DNA from: Rhodococcus ruber
Lineage (GTDB): Bacteria; Actinomycetota; Actinomycetes; Mycobacteriales; Mycobacteriaceae
Length of the DNA stretch: 64,000 nt
Direction: 5' to 3'
Assembly: GCF_027270735.1 (NCBI RefSeq)
Contig: NZ_JAPWIJ010000001.1
Coordinates: 310,001 to 374,000, forward strand
The position numbers and the translations under genes are program-made. The notes under the pieces are model-generated. The model did not search any database. It saw nothing but the letters and a program-made list of their open reading frames with translations, and had not been told where the DNA came from. Shown piece by piece: positions 52,256-63,952 of this stretch (positions within the stretch are counted from its first letter, which is position 1; every line of letters starts with the position of its first letter).

Positions 52256-52870
52256 ATGCAACTGGTTCTGGTGCGGCATGCGCTGCCGCAGCGTTCGGAG
52301 ACCTCGGCCGATCCTGCTCTCGCCGAGCTCGGCGTCGAACAAGCCCGGCGGGTGCCGGATGCCGTGGCTCGGTTCCCGATTTCTCGAGTCGTCGCGAGTT
52401 CCCAGCTCCGCGCCGTCCAGACGGCACAGCCGTTGGCCGATCGGCTCGGTCTGACGGTCGAACCCGACGAGCGCGTGACCGAATACGATCGCGATTTCGG
52501 CGGCTACGTCCCGATCGAGGCAGCCAAGACCGAATTCCGCGAGGCCTTCGATCGCATCAAGGCCGGGCACCTTCCCGAACAGGTCGACGAGCACGCGTTT
52601 CGTCAGCGCGTGCTGGCCGGAGTGGCCGACATCGTGTCGGCGAGCAAGCACAACGACACCGTCGCACTCGTCGCCCACGGCGGCGTCATCAACATCCTGC
52701 TGCAGGACATTCTGCAGACCCCGAAAGTCCTGGGCTTTCCGATCGACTACTGCTCGGTGACGCGCATTCTGTTCTCCCGGAGCGGCGCGCGATCGGTCTC
52801 CTCGGTGAACGAAACCGAGCACGTATGGGACCTGCTACCCCGCAATCGGCAATCCACAGAGACCTCTTAA
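52256..52870 (+). CDS. Histidine phosphatase family protein
   Basis: A 204-residue phosphoglycerate-mutase-like enzyme. The N-terminal motif is LVRHALPQRS (catalytic His9 region, with RHA instead of the usual RHG), the second arginine is near SSQLRAVQTAQPLA and the second histidine in ALVAHGGVIN. Substrate unknown. It follows the LysR gene after four bases. Confidence 0.85.
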   Translation: MQLVLVRHALPQRSETSADPALAELGVEQARRVPDAVARFPISRVVASSQLRAVQTAQPLADRLGLTVEPDERVTEYDRDFGGYVPIEAAKTEFREAFDRIKAGHLPEQVDEHAFRQRVLAGVADIVSASKHNDTVALVAHGGVINILLQDILQTPKVLGFPIDYCSVTRILFSRSGARSVSSVNETEHVWDLLPRNRQSTETS

Positions 52871-52957
52871 AATCCCAGGTCAGAACCATCGAACACGGCA
52901 TCTGCGAGCACGCGTCGGTTCGGAACGCCGTCAGCGGCAGTTAGCCTCGAACTCATC

Positions 52958-54466
52958 ATGGGTGAACTGCGTATCTTCCGAAGTCCTGCCGTTGCTCTCA
53001 CCGCACTGGCGTTTCCACTGGTGGCAGTCGGTGCTTTCGCACTCGGCACCGGCTACGACCTCGGCGGCGAGCCCGCTACCGCCACGACCACCGTCGTCGC
53101 CGACAGCGAACAGGGCCCGGCAGCGGAACAGCAGACGGCCGACCCCCTCTCCAAGGCCAGGAGCAGCCTCAACAGCGCCTCGCTCCCCATCACTTTCCTC
53201 TCCAGCGGCATCGGACAGCTGACCGCCGGCGGAACGCAGCTCAACGACGGCGTCGGGCAGCTCGCCGACGGCATCACCCAGGCTCACGACGGAACCATCC
53301 AGCTCGCCGACGGGTTCGGGCAGTACCGCGACGGCATCGGCCAGCTCGGTGACGGCGCATCGCAGATCAGCGGCGGCGTCGACCAGGTGGTCGACCAGCT
53401 CGCCGGATTCGGAGCCCTGCAGGCCGACTTCACCGCAAAGCTCGCCGCCACCGCGGACCAGGTCGATCGCTTTCCACACCCGGGATCCGACGCCATCTCC
53501 GGTGAAATCAGGGGCGTCATCGACACCCTGAACACGCAGGCCTTCGGTCCAGATACGCTCGCTCAGCTGCAGACCCTCAAGGGTGGTGCTCAGCAGCTGT
53601 CGACCGAACTCAACGACCCGAACAGTCAGTTCCTCGGTGCTACCGCGCAGCTCGGCGACGCGACGGTGCAGTTGCGTGACGGACTCGGCCAACTCGACGA
53701 CGGCGGCCAGCAGCTCAAGGCCGGCACCGATCAGCTCGTGACGTCGGTCAAACCGGTCGAGGGAATCGTCAACGGCATTGCCACCAACGTGCGTGACGCC
53801 TCCGCGGCACTTCCGCAGGGAGGCGCAGCCGCCACCGACGACGCCACCTCCGATCAGAACGTCGCCGCCACGTCGACGAGCACCGGCACCGGTGCCACCC
53901 CGTACCTCATCGCCGCCCTGGTGGCCCTCGGAGCTCTCGGCTGCGTCAGCCTCGTGCGGGTCCTGGGCAGGGATACCGAGCCGCGCTGGCTCGCCGTCGG
54001 AGCGGCCGTTGCCGCGGTGGGCGTCAGCGCCGCATTCGCGTTCGCCTTCGCCACCGACGCCGCCATCGGACCGGTGATCGGAGCGGGCGTTTTCCTGATC
54101 GTCTCCGCCGCGGCATATCTCGCCGCAGCGGGCGCAATTCAACGCGTACTCGGTGCTGTGGTGGGTCAGATCGTCAACGTTGTCACCCTCGCGGTGCAGG
54201 TCGTCGTCTGCGGCTTTGCGTACGCATCGACGGCACCGATCTGGGGCGACCTCGCCGCATTCATGCCGATGAGCTACACCGCCGCCGGTGCCCGCATCAT
54301 CGCGTCGGGCGAGATGAGCGGGACCGGATGGCTCGCGATCGGTGCGACGGTTGCTCTGCTGGCTGTCTCGGCGCTCGTCTTTGTGAGTGCGCGGGGTGAC
54401 TCAGCCGACGGGCCGGAGCGGGTGGATGGCGGGCGGGGCCGCGAGATGGGCACCGAACTCGCTTAG
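52958..54466 (+). CDS. YhgE/Pip-like membrane protein with heptad repeats
   Basis: A 502-residue protein. After an N-terminal membrane helix (about 10-30), residues ~85-140 and 225-260 carry L-x-x-G-x-x-Q heptads (GQLADGITQAHDGTIQLADG) in an extracytoplasmic helical stalk; about six membrane helices follow from residue 310. This matches YhgE/Pip and the ESX-like phage-receptor family of Gram-positives. The actinobacterial function is unknown. The end overlaps the convergent ABM gene by 66 bases. Confidence 0.8.
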   Translation: MGELRIFRSPAVALTALAFPLVAVGAFALGTGYDLGGEPATATTTVVADSEQGPAAEQQTADPLSKARSSLNSASLPITFLSSGIGQLTAGGTQLNDGVGQLADGITQAHDGTIQLADGFGQYRDGIGQLGDGASQISGGVDQVVDQLAGFGALQADFTAKLAATADQVDRFPHPGSDAISGEIRGVIDTLNTQAFGPDTLAQLQTLKGGAQQLSTELNDPNSQFLGATAQLGDATVQLRDGLGQLDDGGQQLKAGTDQLVTSVKPVEGIVNGIATNVRDASAALPQGGAAATDDATSDQNVAATSTSTGTGATPYLIAALVALGALGCVSLVRVLGRDTEPRWLAVGAAVAAVGVSAAFAFAFATDAAIGPVIGAGVFLIVSAAAYLAAAGAIQRVLGAVVGQIVNVVTLAVQVVVCGFAYASTAPIWGDLAAFMPMSYTAAGARIIASGEMSGTGWLAIGATVALLAVSALVFVSARGDSADGPERVDGGRGREMGTELA

Positions 54467-54697
54467 TGCCTGCTGCAGATGTGGCGTCTGCATGTGACCG
54501 TCCAGGTCCTCCTGCGACTTCCACAACTCGATTGTGACGAAGGTGCCCGGCTCGACCGCCGACTCGAACAGCTCGTACGAGATGTTGCCCTCTTCCTTAC
54601 GGGTTTCGGCCACCAGAGCCGACAGGCCGTTGCGCACGGCGTCGATAGCGTCCGGCTTGGCGATGATCGTCGCGACAACCTGCAGATCGTTGCTCAT
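54401..54697 (-). CDS. ABM-domain quinol monooxygenase-like protein
   Basis: A 98-residue antibiotic-biosynthesis-monooxygenase (YgiN-like) protein: IIAKPDAIDAVRNGLSALVA, ETRKEEGNISYELFESAVEP and TIELWKSQEDLDGHMQTPHL, the last the family signature. Relatives oxidise quinols or act in redox balance. The ATG at 54697 is used; upstream codons are unrelated. The last 66 bases overlap the YhgE-like gene on the other strand. Confidence 0.87.
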   Translation of the reverse strand: MSNDLQVVATIIAKPDAIDAVRNGLSALVAETRKEEGNISYELFESAVEPGTFVTIELWKSQEDLDGHMQTPHLQQALSEFGAHLAAPPAIHPLRPVG

Positions 54698-54795
54698 GAG
54701 GTGATGTTTCCTTCTTTCGGCGAGTCCTACTTTCCTCACCGAACGTACTCCCGACACCCCTAAGCTGAGGTGTTCGTACGGAAAGGGAAGTCACA

Positions 54796-56322
54796 GTGAG
54801 CCACAGGACCACCGAGCAACGCGCCACGAAGAAGGATTGGCTCGGCCTCGCAGTCCTGGTGGTCCCCATTCTCGTCGTGTCGATGGACATGTCGGTGCTC
54901 TATCTGGCTCTGCCGTTCATGACGGCCGATCTCGAACCCACCAGCAATCAGACGCTGTGGATTCTCGACATCTACGGATTTCTCCTCGCCGGCCTGCTCA
55001 TCACCATGGGCTCTCTCGGTGACCGCATCGGCAGGCGCACCCTCCTGATGATCGGTGCAGTCGTGTTCGGTGCGGCGTCACTCGCCGCGACGTTCTCCAC
55101 GTCCCCCGAGATGCTTCTCGTCGCACGCGCCCTGTTGGGGATCGGCGGAGCGACCATCGCGCCGAGCACACTGTCGTTGATACGCAACATGTTTCACGAC
55201 CCCGCTCAGCGCAAGGAAGCAATCGGACTGTGGACCGCAGGGTTCGCCGGCGGAGCCGCAGTAGGCCCCGTCATCGGAGGTGTTCTGCTGGAACATTTCT
55301 GGTGGGGTTCGGTGTTCCTGATCAACATTCCGATAATGGTGGTGCTGTTCGTCGCGGCACCGCTGCTGGTGCCCGAGTTCAAGGATTCCGACCCTGGGAA
55401 ATTCGATCCGATCAGCGTCGTACTCGCGATCTCCTCGATGCTCTCGATCGTCTATGCAATCAAGCACGGCGCGCAGGAGGGGATCGATGCGGCAACGATC
55501 ACCACGGCCGTGCTCGGGCTGGCGCTGGGCACGGTGTTCGTCATCCGGCAGCGCAAGGCCGCAAATCCGCTCATCGACGTGACGCTCTTCGCCGAACGGG
55601 CCTTCAGCGCAGCGGTTGTGGTGCAGTTCCTCGTCATCTTCGCCATGACCGGGTTCAGCCTGTTCGCCTCGCAGTACCTGCAACTCGTCGTAGGCCTCGG
55701 ACCGCTCGAAGCCGGGCTGTGGCTGCTCATACCGGCCTTCGCGGCGGCGGCCGGTGCCGTCCTTGCGCCGACACTGAGCAAGGTGATCAGGACCGGCACC
55801 ATCATCGCCGGGGGCCTGCTGTTCATTGCCTTCGGTTGCGCGGCAATGGTCTTTGTTGCAGCCGACTCCGGCCTGCCGTTACTGCTCACCGGGATGGCGC
55901 TGTTGACATTCGGAATCGGAGCGGCGTCGACCCTCAATTCGGACATCGTCCTCACCGCCGCCGCACCCGAGAAGGCCGGTGCCGCATCGGCATTGTCGGA
56001 AACCGGAGCCGAACTGGGCGGGGCCGTCGGCATCGCGATCCTCGGTACGATCGGCAGCACCGTCTACCGCCACCGCATGGACGACGTCATCCCGGTCGGC
56101 ACGCCCGCCGAGATCGCCGACCCCGCCAGAGAAACCATCGGCGGTGCCATCGCCGTCGCCGACTACCTGCCGGAACCGTTCGCCTCGCAACTGACCGCAG
56201 TCGCCAACTCGTCGTTCATCGACGGGTTCAATTTGGCGGCCGGCTGGAGCGCTGGTCTGATGGCCGTCAGTGCCGTGGCTGTCTTCGTGCTGCTCCGTCG
56301 TCAGACCGCGTCGGAGAGATAG
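54796..56322 (+). CDS. MFS multidrug exporter, DHA2 family (EmrB/QacA-like)
   Basis: A 508-residue, 14-TM transporter: MDMSVLYLALPFMTADLEPT and MGSLGDRIGRRTLLMIGAVV, then the motif-C-like GFAGGAAVGPVIGGVLLEHF of antiporters. These resemble SmvA/QacA/LfrA pumps of quaternary amines and dyes. Substrates here are inferred. The GTG start has GGAAAGGGAAG upstream. The last 22 bases overlap the convergent cutinase gene. Confidence 0.9.
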   Translation: MSHRTTEQRATKKDWLGLAVLVVPILVVSMDMSVLYLALPFMTADLEPTSNQTLWILDIYGFLLAGLLITMGSLGDRIGRRTLLMIGAVVFGAASLAATFSTSPEMLLVARALLGIGGATIAPSTLSLIRNMFHDPAQRKEAIGLWTAGFAGGAAVGPVIGGVLLEHFWWGSVFLINIPIMVVLFVAAPLLVPEFKDSDPGKFDPISVVLAISSMLSIVYAIKHGAQEGIDAATITTAVLGLALGTVFVIRQRKAANPLIDVTLFAERAFSAAVVVQFLVIFAMTGFSLFASQYLQLVVGLGPLEAGLWLLIPAFAAAAGAVLAPTLSKVIRTGTIIAGGLLFIAFGCAAMVFVAADSGLPLLLTGMALLTFGIGAASTLNSDIVLTAAAPEKAGAASALSETGAELGGAVGIAILGTIGSTVYRHRMDDVIPVGTPAEIADPARETIGGAIAVADYLPEPFASQLTAVANSSFIDGFNLAAGWSAGLMAVSAVAVFVLLRRQTASER

Positions 56323-57203
56323 CGCGCCAACCAACGCGTGGCGGACTGGCCGTTCTCGACGTCGTAGCTCTGGTATTCCTGGTGGATCCCCGAGCGATAG
56401 AAGGCTTCGATCTCGCGGCGGCGCTGCTCGTTCGCCTGATCGGTGAGCTGCCCCTGCAGAACCGGAAGGCCACCGGCCGCCGCCAAGTCCGCGATCAACG
56501 ACTGCGCTTCCTGCGCGTACTGATCGGCCACATCGGGCGCGGGGTTGGAGGAGACAGCGAGGAAGCCGGCCAGACGCGCCACGTAGTCGTCCTTCGGCGT
56601 CGAGCAGTACAGATCGCCGACGGCGCAGAACGTCCGCACCACAGGGCTGACGTAACCGAATCCGCCGACGCGAGGTCCACCGACTCCGGTGCCCACCACG
56701 GCGGGACCCACCAGAGCGTCGGTGTCGGAACGCTTCGGGTCCGAGATCAGACCCACCACCACCACCTTGTCCGCAGGCACGACGCCGACGCCGGTGCCGA
56801 TCGCCGCGGCGAGATCACCGGCCGCGTCGGCTCCCTGGCTGTATCCGATGATGCCGAGTTTCGTTGCACCACAACGGTCTGCCATCGCCTTCAGCATCCC
56901 ACCCGCATTGGTGACCGCAGCTGCGCGCGACTGCCCGTATACCTCGCCCTCCCACGGGAACGCGGTGGCTGGATACGAGACGTAGTCTGTGCGAATGTCG
57001 TCGCCGAGACGATCGGTGACGTCGGTGAGCATCCCCGGCTTCGGTGCGGCACCCGAGCTGGTCTCCCAGGTTCCCGGAATGGCCACGACGTACATCGACG
57101 GGCAAGCGCCCGGATCAGCGGCGGCGGGCGACGCTCCGACGACGAGACCGGACGCAACAGCTGCAGCGACGCCGATACCGGCGCAGATCTTCTTGACACT
57201 CAT
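56301..57203 (-). CDS. Secreted cutinase-family hydrolase
   Basis: A 300-residue exported enzyme with a clear signal peptide (residues 1-29, ending in SPAAAD). The nucleophile is Ser122 in GYSQG, and cysteines and the Asp in FCAVGDLYC match the mycobacterial Cut/Culp family. It is shorter than the cutinase at 5831 and lacks the Pro/Thr tail. It may act on lipid esters of the cell envelope. The ATG at 57203 fits the signal peptide; upstream are three inverted repeats. Confidence 0.88.
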   Translation of the reverse strand: MSVKKICAGIGVAAAVASGLVVGASPAAADPGACPSMYVVAIPGTWETSSGAAPKPGMLTDVTDRLGDDIRTDYVSYPATAFPWEGEVYGQSRAAAVTNAGGMLKAMADRCGATKLGIIGYSQGADAAGDLAAAIGTGVGVVPADKVVVVGLISDPKRSDTDALVGPAVVGTGVGGPRVGGFGYVSPVVRTFCAVGDLYCSTPKDDYVARLAGFLAVSSNPAPDVADQYAQEAQSLIADLAAAGGLPVLQGQLTDQANEQRRREIEAFYRSGIHQEYQSYDVENGQSATRWLARYLSDAV

Positions 57204-57222
57204 GGGAGGGGGCCTCACTGGT

Positions 57223-57246
57223 GATCGAACGCTTCGTTGTTCGATC
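57223..57246. promoter_or_regulatory. Inverted repeat upstream of the cutinase
   Basis: GATCGAAC and GTTCGATC are separated by eight bases. It lies 19 bases before the cutinase ATG and could be an operator. Confidence 0.45.
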
Positions 57247-57291
57247 CCGACAATGCCAGGGGCCTGTGACCATCAGATGCCTACATGGTTA

Positions 57292-57309
57292 ACGGACGTA
57301 ACCGTCCGT
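57292..57309. promoter_or_regulatory. Palindrome upstream of the cutinase
   Basis: ACGGACG-TAAC-CGTCCGT is a perfect 18-base palindrome, a size and symmetry typical of TetR-family operators. No TetR gene is adjacent. Confidence 0.45.
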
Positions 57310-57330
57310 CACACGGTTCGACACCCGCCC

Positions 57331-57387
57331 TTGGGATCAATGCGAGTTTCAGTCGGTCTGACTGCAACAAAGGGACATTGATCCCAA
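57331..57387 (-). terminator. Long inverted repeat after gltD, probable terminator
   Basis: TTGGGATCAATG and CATTGATCCCAA (12 bp, perfect) enclose 33 bases with an inner CAGTC/GACTG hairpin. It begins 34 bases after the gltD stop on the minus strand. No clear T-run follows. Confidence 0.5.
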
Positions 57388-57420
57388 AGGGGGCGCCGGC
57401 AAAACCACCGCGAGTGCAAA

Positions 57421-58864
<1,444 letters not shown>

Positions 58865-58872
<8 letters not shown>

Positions 58873-61800
58873 GAGCTGCCTCCATGATCGCTTCGTCCAC
58901 GTCCGCGCCGTTCTTCTCGGCTTCGGAGATGGCCAGCAGTACCTTCTTGTAGTCGCGAGGCATGACCTTCACGAAATGGTTCACCTGCTGTGACCAGTCC
59001 GCGAGGATCCGCTCGGCCACCTCGGAGCCGGTCTGCTCCTGGTGACGGGTGACGATGTCCTTCAACCAGGTGAATTCGTCGCCCTCCAGCTCGTCGATGT
59101 CGACCAACTCGGTGTTGAGGTTGGCCTCGAACGTCTTGTTCGGATCGAAGATGAACGCGACGCCGCCGGACATGCCTGCACCGAAGTTACGGCCTGTCGC
59201 GCCGAGGATGACCACCTTGCCGCCGGTCATGTACTCGCACCCGTGATCGCCGACGCCTTCGACGACGGCCTCCGCGCCCGAGTTACGTACGGCGAAACGC
59301 TCGCCGACCACACCTCGGATGAGAGCCTCGCCGCTGGTGGCACCGAACAGGAAGACGTTGCCGCCGATGATGTTGTCCTCGGCGACGAATCCCTTGGGTG
59401 CACTCAACGACGGACGCAGCACGAGATGCCCACCGGACAGTCCCTTGCCGACGAAGTCGTTGGCATCACCCTGCAACCGGAGCGTCATTCCCGACGGGAC
59501 GAACGCACCGAAACTGTTGCCGGCCGAACCGGTGAACGTGATGTCGATGGTGTCGTCCGGGAGCCCGACGCCGCCGTACGCCTTGGTGACCTCGTGCCCG
59601 AGCATCGTTCCGACGGTGCGGTTGACGTTGGTGATCTTGGATTCGAAGACGACCTTCTCGCCCTTGTCCAATGCGTTGCGGCTGGCCGCGATGAGCTGCT
59701 GATCCAGAGCCTTGTCGAGGCCGTGATCCTGAACCCCGGTGTTGTAGAGGTTCTGGTTCATGAAGGCCGATTCGACCTCTTCGAGGATCGGCGACAGATC
59801 CAGCTTCGACGCCTTCCAGTGCTCCTTGGCAGCAGTGGTGTCGAGCAGACCGACCTGACCGACGGCCTCGTCGAGCGTGCGGAACCCGAGCTCGGCCATG
59901 AGCTCGCGAACCTCCTCGGCGATGAACATGAAGAAGTTCTCGACGAACTCGGGCTTACCCGCGAAACGCTTGCGCAGCAACGGGTTCTGCGTAGCAACGC
60001 CGACCGGGCAGGTATCGAGATGGCAGACGCGCATCATGATGCAGCCCGAAACGACGAGCGGAGCGGTGGCGAAACCGAACTCCTCACCGCCGAGCAGCGC
60101 GGCGACCATCACGTCGCGGCCGGTCTTGAGCTGGCCGTCGACCTGCACGACGATGCGGTCACGAAGACCGTTGAGCAGCAACGTCTGCTGGGTCTCGGCC
60201 AGGCCGAGCTCCCACGGTCCACCTGCGTGCTTGACCGACGTCAGCGGCGTTGCGCCGGTGCCGCCGTCGTGGCCCGAGATGAGCACCACGTCGGCGTGGG
60301 CCTTGGACACACCGGCCGCGACCGTACCGACGCCGACCTCGGAGACCAGCTTCACGTGGATGCGGGCCTCTGGGTTGGCGTTCTTCAGATCGTGAATCAG
60401 CTGCGCGAGATCCTCGATCGAGTAGATGTCGTGGTGCGGCGGCGGCGAGATCAGACCGACACCCGGCGTCGAATGCCGGACCTCGGCGACCCACGGGTAC
60501 ACCTTGTGCGCCGGAAGCTGGCCGCCTTCACCGGGCTTGGCTCCCTGCGCCATCTTGATCTGGATGTCGGTGCAGTTGGTCAGGTAGTGCGAGGTGACAC
60601 CGAAGCGGCCCGACGCGACCTGCTTGACGGCCGACCGTCGCCAGTCCCCGTTCTCGTCGGGGGTGAACCGCGAGACGTCCTCGCCGCCCTCACCGGAGTT
60701 CGAGCGTCCACCGAGCCGGTTCATCGCGATGGCGAGAGTCTCGTGCGCCTCGGCCGAGATGGAGCCGTAGCTCATCGCACCCGTGGAGAAACGCTTGACG
60801 ATCTCGCTCGCCGGCTCGACTTCGTCGATCGAAATTGCCTGTCGCTCTTCGGTCTTGAAGCGGAACAGGCCGCGCAGCGACGCGAGCCGCTCGGATTGGT
60901 CGTCGACCATCTTCGTGTATTCCTTGAAGACGTCGTACTGACCGGTGCGGGTGGAGTGCTGCAGCTTGAACACGGTGTCGGGGTTGAAGAGGTGGTACTC
61001 CCCCTCGCGGCGCCACTGGTACTCGCCGCCCGTCTCGAGCTCGCGGTGCGCGCGCTCCTGACGGTTGTCGAGGTACGCGACCGCATGTCGCGCTGCGACG
61101 TCGTCGGCCACCTGATCGAGATCGATGCCGCCGAGGTGGCTGTTGAGCCCGGTGAAGTACTCGTCGACCAGTTCCTGCGAGAGGCCGATGACCTGGAACA
61201 GCTGGGCTCCGGTGTACGACGCGAGAGTCGAGATGCCCATCTTGGACATCACCTTCAGCACACCCTTGCCTGCGGCCTTGATGTAGTTGCCGACGGCCTT
61301 GTCGAACTCGATGTCTGTGAGGGCGCCGCGCTCGATCATGTCCTCGATCGACTCGAACGCCATGTACGGATTGACCGCTGCCGCACCGAAACCGATGAGC
61401 AGAGCCATGTGATGGACCTCGCGGGCGTCACCGGACTCGATGATCAAACCGACCTTGGTACGGGTCTTCTCACGAACCAGGTGATGGTGCACAGCGGAGG
61501 TCAGCAGCAGCGACGGAATCGGAGCGAGCTTCTCGCTCGACTCGCGGTCCGAGAGCACGATGATCCGTGCGCCGCCCGAGATGGCAGCGGAGACCTGAGC
61601 TCGGATGGCCTCCAACGACTTTCGGAGACCTTCGCCACCCTCGGCAACCGGGTAGAGGCCGCGCACGACCACCGAACGAAGTTCTTCCTGCGTGCCCTCG
61701 TCGTTGATGTGCACGAGCTTGGCGAGATCGTCGTTGTGCAGGATCGGCTGCGGCAGCACGATCTGCTTGCAGCTCTCGGCGTTCGGGTTGAGCAGATCGC

Positions 61801-63454
61801 CCTCGGGGCCGATCGTGCCGCCGAGGCTGGTGACGATCTCCTCGCGGATCGCGTCGAGCGGCGGGTTGGTGACCTGCGCGAAAAGCTGCGAGAAGTAGTC
61901 GAACAACATCCGCGGGCGGGCCGACAGCACGGCAATCGGGGTATCGGTACCCATGGACCCGATGGCCTCGGCACCGGACTTCGCCATCGGCGAGACCAGC
62001 ACGTTCAGTTCCTCGGTGGTGTACCCGAAGATCTGCTGACGGATGAGAACGCGATCGTGCGGCATGTGCACGTGCGGGCGCTCGGGCAGATCGTCGATCG
62101 AGGTCAGACCCTCGTCGAGCCACTGCTGGTACGGATGCTCGGCGGCGAGCTCGTCCTTGATCTCGTCGTCGGAGACGATGCGGCCCTGTGCGGTGTCCAC
62201 CAGGAACATCCGGCCCGGCTGCAACCGAACCTTGCGGACGACCTTGGACGGGTCGATGTCGAGAACGCCGACCTCGGACGCCATGACGACCAAGCCGTCG
62301 TCGGTGACCCACAGCCGGCTCGGGCGCAGGCCGTTGCGGTCGAGGACCGCTCCGATGACGGTGCCGTCGGTGAAGCACACCGACGCAGGTCCGTCCCAGG
62401 GCTCCATCAGCGACGAGTGGTACTTGTAGAACGCCCGGCGCGCGGGGTCCATGGACTCGTGCCGCTCCCACGCCTCGGGAATCATCATGAGCACGGCGTG
62501 CGGCAGGCTTCGGCCACCGAGATGCAGCAGCTCGAGCACCTCGTCGAAACGTGCTGTGTCGCTTGCTCCGTGGGTGACCACGGGGAAGATCTTCTCGAGC
62601 GCCTCGGAGCCGCCGAACACGTCGGAGGTGATGAGCGCCTCGCGGGCGCGCATCCAGTTCTCGTTGCCGGTGGCGGTGTTGATCTCGCCGTTGTGCGCAA
62701 CGCGCCGGAACGGATGCGCCAGCGGCCACGACGGGAACGTGTTGGTGGAGAAGCGCGAATGCACAAGGCCGAGCGCACTTTCCACGCGCTCGTCCTGCAG
62801 GTCGAGGTAGAAGCCCTTGAGCTGAGGCGTTGTGAGCATGCCCTTGTAGACGAAGGTCTGCGAGGACAGCGACGGGAAGTACACGGTCTCGCGGCCGGGG
62901 CCGTCCTTGCCCGCGCCCTCTTCGCCCAACTCGTGCTCGACGCGCTTGCGAATGACGAAGGCGCGACGTTCCAGATCGAGATCGGTGACCGATGCATCCG
63001 GGGCGGCGAGGAACAGCTGACGGAACGTCGGCATCGCGTCGCGAGCCAGCGCGCCGAGGGACGAGTCGTCGGTGGGAACCTCACGCCAACCGAGAACCGT
63101 CAGGCCCTCGCTCTCGACGATGCGCTCGACACCCTCGCAGGCGCGTGCCGCGTCGCTGCGGCCCTGCGGAAGGAACGCGACACCGGTTGCGTAGGCACCG
63201 GGAGCGGGGAGCTCGAAATCTACGACGGCTCGGAAGAACGCGTCCGGAACCTGGATGAGAATGCCTGCACCGTCACCGGTATTCGGTTCGGAGCCGGCGG
63301 CACCGCGATGCTCGAGGTTGACCAGTGCGGTGATCGCCTTCTCGACGATGTCACGACTGCGGCGACCGTGCATGTCCACCACGAACGCGACACCACAGGA
63401 GTCGTGCTCGTTGACGGGATCGTAGAGGCCTTGCGGGCCCGGAGTGTGCTTCAT
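58865..63454 (-). CDS. gltB: Glutamate synthase, large (alpha) subunit
   Basis: A 1529-residue enzyme making two glutamates from glutamine and 2-oxoglutarate. The class II amidotransferase domain has the nucleophile Cys20 in HDSCGVAF, which becomes N-terminal after processing. The FMN synthase domain and the 3Fe-4S cysteines ([19 protein letters not shown], about residues 1140-1158) follow, with the GltS C-terminal helix domain at the end. The ATG at 63454 was chosen as the family start, although the frame is open further upstream. Confidence 0.96.
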
Positions 63455-63691
63455 ACCTAGCCTTCGGATAAGTCCAGCCTTGAAACTCGTCGGCGACGGT
63501 GTGGTGTAACCGGCTGCTCGAACGGCCTGCGGTGCGTCCTCGCCGTTGAAGCAGCACCTGTCGATCGTCGACGCTTTCCTCTGCACGGGCGGGTAGGCAC
63601 GTGATAGAAAAGTGAGGGTCTCGACGGATCCGGCCGTGGTGAGGCCGATCCAACTACGAACGATAAGTCAGCACCTGGGTACCTCTGCAAA

Positions 63692-63706
63692 TAAGGTAAG
63701 CCTATT
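63692..63706. promoter_or_regulatory. Partial IdeR/DtxR iron box
   Basis: TAAGGTAAGCCTATT matches the left two thirds of the IdeR consensus (TTAGGTTAGGCTAACCTAA) but the right half is poor. It is about 240 bases upstream of gltB, an iron-sulfur enzyme. Binding is uncertain. Confidence 0.3.
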
Positions 63707-63826
63707 GTGGGCTTTCACCTGCGAATTTCCTTACATTCGTCGACGTATCGACCCCATCTTTCGACGGCTGGGCCGCAACGGCCGAAAAGTACACGCGTGT
63801 AAGACGATCGGACTGTGACCGCATCG

Positions 63827-63865
63827 AAAAAACTGGCCGCAGCGATCGAATCAGCTGCGGCCAGT
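63827..63865 (-). terminator. Rho-independent terminator after tRNA-Leu
   Basis: Read on the minus strand, a perfect 12-bp stem (ACTGGCCGCAGC with GCTGCGGCCAGT) with a 10-base loop is followed by six T residues. It starts two bases after the tRNA 3' end. Confidence 0.9.
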
Positions 63866-63866
63866 C

Positions 63867-63952
63867 TGGTGGGCGGAGGGGGACTTGAACCCCCACGTCC
63901 CTAAGGACACTGGCACCTGAAGCCAGCGCGTCTGCCATTCCGCCACCCGCCC
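63867..63952 (-). tRNA. tRNA-Leu (anticodon CAG)
   Basis: An 86-base type II tRNA with encoded CCA. The acceptor GGGCGGG pairs with TCCGCCC; the D-arm starts TGGCGGAATGGCAGACGCG; the anticodon stem-loop is CTGGC-TTCAGGT-GCCAG (anticodon CAG, reading CUG); a long variable arm (TCCTTAGGGA) and a T-arm GGGGGTTCAAGTCCCCC follow. It is followed by a strong terminator. Confidence 0.97.

Larger units (their letters stand above)
63455..63866. other. Gene-free region upstream of gltB
   Basis: About 410 bases with no convincing gene; short ORFs here lack codon bias and family matches. It should hold the gltB promoter. It contains a partial iron-box-like element at 63692-63706 and, next to the tRNA, the terminator at 63827-63865. 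Confidence 0.6.

Noticed and set aside
55230-57224. A 664-codon plus-strand frame across the DHA2 exporter and cutinase
   Set aside because: It is Arg/Gly/His-rich shadow coding over two well-supported genes.
59042-63460. A 1472-codon open frame on the plus strand opposite gltB
   Set aside because: It is exactly antisense to gltB, has no family pattern, and long antisense frames are expected in GC-rich genes with strong codon bias.
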